Positions 40,885 to 43,660 of a stretch of 43,660 nucleotides of DNA are shown here, piece after piece. The DNA is from Ruminococcus sp. CAG:488 (GTDB lineage Bacteria; Bacillota; Clostridia; Oscillospirales; Acutalibacteraceae), in the NCBI GenBank assembly GCA_000434055.1, contig HF999647.1, positions 1-43,660 of the forward strand, read 5' to 3'. The notes under the pieces were generated by a model that saw only the letters and a program-made list of their open reading frames with translations, was not told the DNA's origin and did no database searches. Made by a program: the position numbers and the translations under genes. The stretch's first letter is position 1; every line of letters begins with the position of its first letter.

Positions 40885-42624
40885 ATGAAGCAGTTGATGC
40901 TCGGCAACGAAGCAGTTGCCAGAGGACTTTACGAAGCCGGCTGTTCCTTTGTTTCCAGCTACCCGGGTACTCCGAGTACCGAGATTACGGAATATGCCGC
41001 AAAGTATAAGGAAATTTATGCCGAATGGGCACCAAATGAAAAAGTTGCCGTTGAGGCGGCTTTCGGTGCATGCGTTGCAGGTAAGAGAAGCTTCTGTTCA
41101 ATGAAGCACGTCGGACTCAACGTTGCAGCCGACCCGGTTTTCACAATCGCGTATACCGGCGTTAACGCAGGTATGATTATCGGCGTTGCGGACGATGCAG
41201 GTATGCACAGCTCTCAGAACGAGCAGGATTCACGTCATTACGCTATTGCCGCAAAGCTTCCGATGCTTGAACCGGCGGACGCAAGCGAATCCCTCAGCTT
41301 TACGAAGCTCGCATACGACATTTCCGAAAAATACGATACACCCGTTTTTGTCAAGATGTGTACAAGAGTTGCTCATTCTCAAAGCATTATCGAAACATCG
41401 GACAGAGTCGAAACTTCAAAGACATATGAAAAAGACGGTGCAAAATATATCATGATGCCCGGCAACGCAAAGCGCCGACATCCGATCGTTGAAGCAAGAA
41501 CGGCGGCTCTTACAGAGTATGCCGAAACAGCTCCGTTTAATCGTATTGAAGACGGAAGCGATCATTCAATCGGTATCATCACATCAAGCACAAGCTATCA
41601 GTACGCAAAAGAAGTTTGCGGCGATAAATATCCCGTTCTCAAGCTCGGTATGATAAATCCTCTGCCGGTCAAAAAAATTCAGGATTTTGCAAAGTCGGTT
41701 GACAAGGTAATTGTTATTGAAGAGCTTGACGGCATAATTGAAACCCATTGCCGCAACATCGGCGTTGAGGTAACAGGCAAGGAATTGTTCAGTTGTATTG
41801 ACGAGTTAAGCCAGAATATAGTTGCCGAAAAGCTCGGGTTTACTCCCGACTGCGGAAAAAAGCTTGATGAAAGCATTCCGGCAAGACCTCCTGTTATGTG
41901 TGCAGGATGTCCGCACAGAGGACTTTTCTATACTCTTAAAAAGAATAAACTCACCGTTTTCGGCGATATCGGCTGTTACACACTCGGTGCAGTTCCGCCG
42001 CTTGCCGCAATTGACACAACCATTTGCATGGGTGCTTCCGTTTCTGGAATTCACGGCTTTAACAAGGCTAACGAAGGCAAGAGCGACGGAAAAACGGTTG
42101 CCGTTATCGGTGATTCCACATTCATGCACTCGGGCGTTACGGGACTTATCAATATCGCTTATAATGAATCGAATTCAACCGTTATCATTCTTGATAACTC
42201 CATTACGGGCATGACGGGACATCAGCAGAACCCGACAACAGGCTTCAACCTCAAGGGTGACCCGTGCACAAAGATCGACCTTGAAACCCTTTGCCGTTCG
42301 GTCGGCATCAAGAGAGTCAGAGTTGTTGATCCGTATAACCTTAAAGAATGTGACGACGCAGTTAAAGAGGAGCTTGCGGCAGACGAACCTTCGGTTATCA
42401 TTTCAAGAAGACCGTGCGCACTTCTCAAATATGTTAAACATAACGGACCGATTACGGCAAATGCGGACAAGTGCATCGGTTGTAAATCCTGCATGAAGAT
42501 CGGCTGTCCTGCCATCAGCATTGTTGACGGCAAGGTTAAGATTGACGCAACACTTTGTACCGGATGCGGCGTTTGCAGTCAGCTCTGCAAATTCGGCGCA
42601 CTTCCGAACGGAAAGGAGTCCTGA
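40885..42624 (+). CDS. iorA: Indolepyruvate:ferredoxin oxidoreductase alpha subunit
   Basis: The 579-residue TPP-dependent subunit that, with IorB, oxidatively decarboxylates aryl-pyruvates to aryl-acetyl-CoA and reduces ferredoxin. The N-terminal part begins MKQLMLGNEAVARGLYEAG with SSYPGTPSTEI. The TPP/Mg site is GDIGCYTLG and GDSTFMHSGVTGLINIAYN (about 410-428). The C-terminal two 4Fe-4S clusters are CIGCKSCMKIGCP and CTGCGVCSQLCKFGA (about 530-570). SD CGGAGG. It starts 21 bases after the ligase gene and is followed 2 bases later by iorB. Confidence 0.96.
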   Translation: MKQLMLGNEAVARGLYEAGCSFVSSYPGTPSTEITEYAAKYKEIYAEWAPNEKVAVEAAFGACVAGKRSFCSMKHVGLNVAADPVFTIAYTGVNAGMIIGVADDAGMHSSQNEQDSRHYAIAAKLPMLEPADASESLSFTKLAYDISEKYDTPVFVKMCTRVAHSQSIIETSDRVETSKTYEKDGAKYIMMPGNAKRRHPIVEARTAALTEYAETAPFNRIEDGSDHSIGIITSSTSYQYAKEVCGDKYPVLKLGMINPLPVKKIQDFAKSVDKVIVIEELDGIIETHCRNIGVEVTGKELFSCIDELSQNIVAEKLGFTPDCGKKLDESIPARPPVMCAGCPHRGLFYTLKKNKLTVFGDIGCYTLGAVPPLAAIDTTICMGASVSGIHGFNKANEGKSDGKTVAVIGDSTFMHSGVTGLINIAYNESNSTVIILDNSITGMTGHQQNPTTGFNLKGDPCTKIDLETLCRSVGIKRVRVVDPYNLKECDDAVKEELAADEPSVIISRRPCALLKYVKHNGPITANADKCIGCKSCMKIGCPAISIVDGKVKIDATLCTGCGVCSQLCKFGALPNGKES

Positions 42625-42626
42625 TT

Positions 42627-43199
42627 ATGCGGACGAAGAATATTATGATTGTCGGAGTCGGCGGCCAGGGAACCTTGCTTGCAAGCAAGCTTCTCGGCAG
42701 ACTTCTTCTTGAAAAAGGCTACGACGTTAAGGTCAGCGAGGTTCACGGAATGAGCCAGCGAGGCGGCAGTGTTGTTACATATGTCAGATACGGTGACAAG
42801 GTTTATTCTCCGATTATCGACAAGGGCGAAGCTGATATTATTATATCCTTTGAGCTGTTAGAAGCGGCTCGATGGACTGAATTTCTCAAACCCGACGGAA
42901 CTATAGTTACCAACACTCAGGAAATTAACCCTATGCCGGTTATTACCGGTGCGGCGGAATACCCGACCGAGCTTGTTAAAAAAATCATGGCTCTCGGTGT
43001 TAATCTTGACGCAATTGACGCTCTTTCTCTTGCCGAGGAGGCAGGAACTTCCAAAGCGGTCAACCTTGTTCTTATGGGCAGACTTTCAAAGTATTTTGAC
43101 TTTACAACAGAGGAATGGATGGCAGCGATTGAAAAGAGCGTTCCGCCTAAGTTCCTTGAGATAAACAAAAAAGCTTTCTTGCTCGGCAAAGACGCATAA
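42627..43199 (+). CDS. iorB: Indolepyruvate:ferredoxin oxidoreductase beta subunit
   Basis: A 190-residue gamma-type domain subunit of IOR. Signature: IMIVGVGGQGTLLASKLLG at the start, EVHGMSQRGGSVVTYVRYG, and SFELLEAARW. It partners IorA. AAAGGAG within the end of iorA and the ATG at 42627 (2 bases after the iorA stop) set the start; the longer frame is inside iorA. The stop is 15 bases before the next ligase gene, with AGGAG between. Confidence 0.95.
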   Translation: MRTKNIMIVGVGGQGTLLASKLLGRLLLEKGYDVKVSEVHGMSQRGGSVVTYVRYGDKVYSPIIDKGEADIIISFELLEAARWTEFLKPDGTIVTNTQEINPMPVITGAAEYPTELVKKIMALGVNLDAIDALSLAEEAGTSKAVNLVLMGRLSKYFDFTTEEWMAAIEKSVPPKFLEINKKAFLLGKDA

Positions 43200-43214
43200 A
43201 TAGGAGACCTCGTT

Positions 43215-43660
43215 ATGGAAAATTACTATCAGAAAGAAATTGAATGTGCCTCACCGGAAAAACTCCGTGAACTTCAGGACGAAAGACTTGTTAAGCAGGT
43301 CAAGCATGTTTGGGACAATGTTCCTTACTACAGAAAGAAGATGGAGGAGAAAGGCGTTACACCCGACGATATCAAGGGTGTTGACGATCTTCACAAGCTT
43401 CCGTTCCTTTCAAAGGCGGACCTTCGTGACGCTTACCCATACGGACTTCTTGCCGCTCCGTTGAAGGACTGTGTAAGAATTCAGTCCACATCCGGCACAA
43501 CAGGCAGACGTGTTGTTGCCTTCTACACAAAGAATGATATCGACCTCTGGGAGGACTGCTGTGCACGTGCTATTGTTGCGGCAGGCGGAACGAATGAAGA
43601 TGTTGTTCAGATTGCATACGGTTACGGACTTTTCACAGGCGGCGCAGGACTTCACGGCGG
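43215..43660 (+). CDS. Phenylacetate-CoA-ligase-like enzyme, partial (runs off the window)
   Basis: The first 148 codons of a PaaK-type aryl-acetate CoA ligase: MENYYQKEIECASPEKLREL, then VWDNVPYYRKKMEEKG (the usual NVPFYR region), LPFLSKADLRDAYPYGL, and the ATP P-loop RIQSTSGTTGRRVV at about 92-105. GYGLFTGGAGLHG is the typical A4-like stretch at the edge. The 3' end is beyond the window. AGGAG lies 7 bases before the ATG. It completes an operon with a ligase, iorA and iorB, supporting aryl-acetate metabolism. Confidence 0.92.
   Translation, partial: MENYYQKEIECASPEKLRELQDERLVKQVKHVWDNVPYYRKKMEEKGVTPDDIKGVDDLHKLPFLSKADLRDAYPYGLLAAPLKDCVRIQSTSGTTGRRVVAFYTKNDIDLWEDCCARAIVAAGGTNEDVVQIAYGYGLFTGGAGLHG

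Overview
The window looks like a chromosome segment of a low-to-mid GC, spore-forming Gram-positive bacterium of class Clostridia, most likely a gut Ruminococcaceae/Oscillospiraceae relative. The reasons are strong AGGAGG-type ribosome sites, TTGACA/TATAAT promoters, an Ile T-box before ileS, an alpha/beta-type small acid-soluble spore protein, a dockerin-bearing lysozyme, and no outer-membrane genes. It reads as ordinary chromosome with a few accessory spots. I see no phage, plasmid, IS transposase or CRISPR array.

Layout. 1-400: an intergenic inverted repeat and a 44-residue membrane peptide. 0.4-3 kb (minus strand): a hypothetical protein, a PHP-fold protein that has lost several metal ligands, and an S1-domain protein. 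3-10 kb (plus): DUF951, prfA, a Sua5-CoaE fusion, an M18 aminopeptidase, a membrane protein and an FAD-dependent dehydrogenase. 10-13 kb (minus): a surface-glycan operon of GT8 glycosyltransferase, VTT-domain protein and O-antigen-ligase-like protein. 13.1-13.4 kb: tRNA-Leu(CAG), next to a GC-rich element whose two ends resemble tRNA 3' ends. 13.5-15.7 kb: two 16S rRNA methyltransferases. 16.9-19.4 kb: a metal-sensing ArsR repressor with a visible operator and a P-type zinc/cadmium pump with a His/Cys-rich tail. 19.4-27.4 kb: exported or envelope proteins (alpha/beta hydrolase, PAP2 phosphatase, purple-acid-phosphatase-like enzyme, TRIC channel, cytosolic phosphoesterase, GH25 lysozyme with dockerin). 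27.5-32 kb: a two-subunit aconitase-X enzyme behind a structured leader, cytidine deaminase, cysteine synthase and SASP. 32-34 kb: a large secreted protein of unknown family behind a 126-nt leader. 34.3-39 kb: T-box, ileS, then the AzlCD branched-chain amino-acid exporter. 39.2-43.7 kb: an acyl-CoA ligase, IorA, IorB and the start of a phenylacetate-CoA-ligase-like gene.

Genes that appear to work together: ArsR with the pump (metal efflux); the IOR subunits with the two CoA ligases (aryl-pyruvate to aryl-acetyl-CoA and aryl-acetate); GT8, VTT and ligase (surface polysaccharide); the two aconitase-X subunits; and the T-box, ileS and AzlCD (isoleucine use and export).

I found no clearly new multi-gene system. 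The best leads for something undescribed are the tRNA-end-bounded element at 13101-13266, the leader plus secreted protein at 32180-34090, the degenerate PHP protein, and the Sua5-CoaE fusion. Start codons were often moved downstream of the longest frame because the upstream GTG lies inside the Shine-Dalgarno (SD) sequence. Family calls come from reading motifs, not from database searches.
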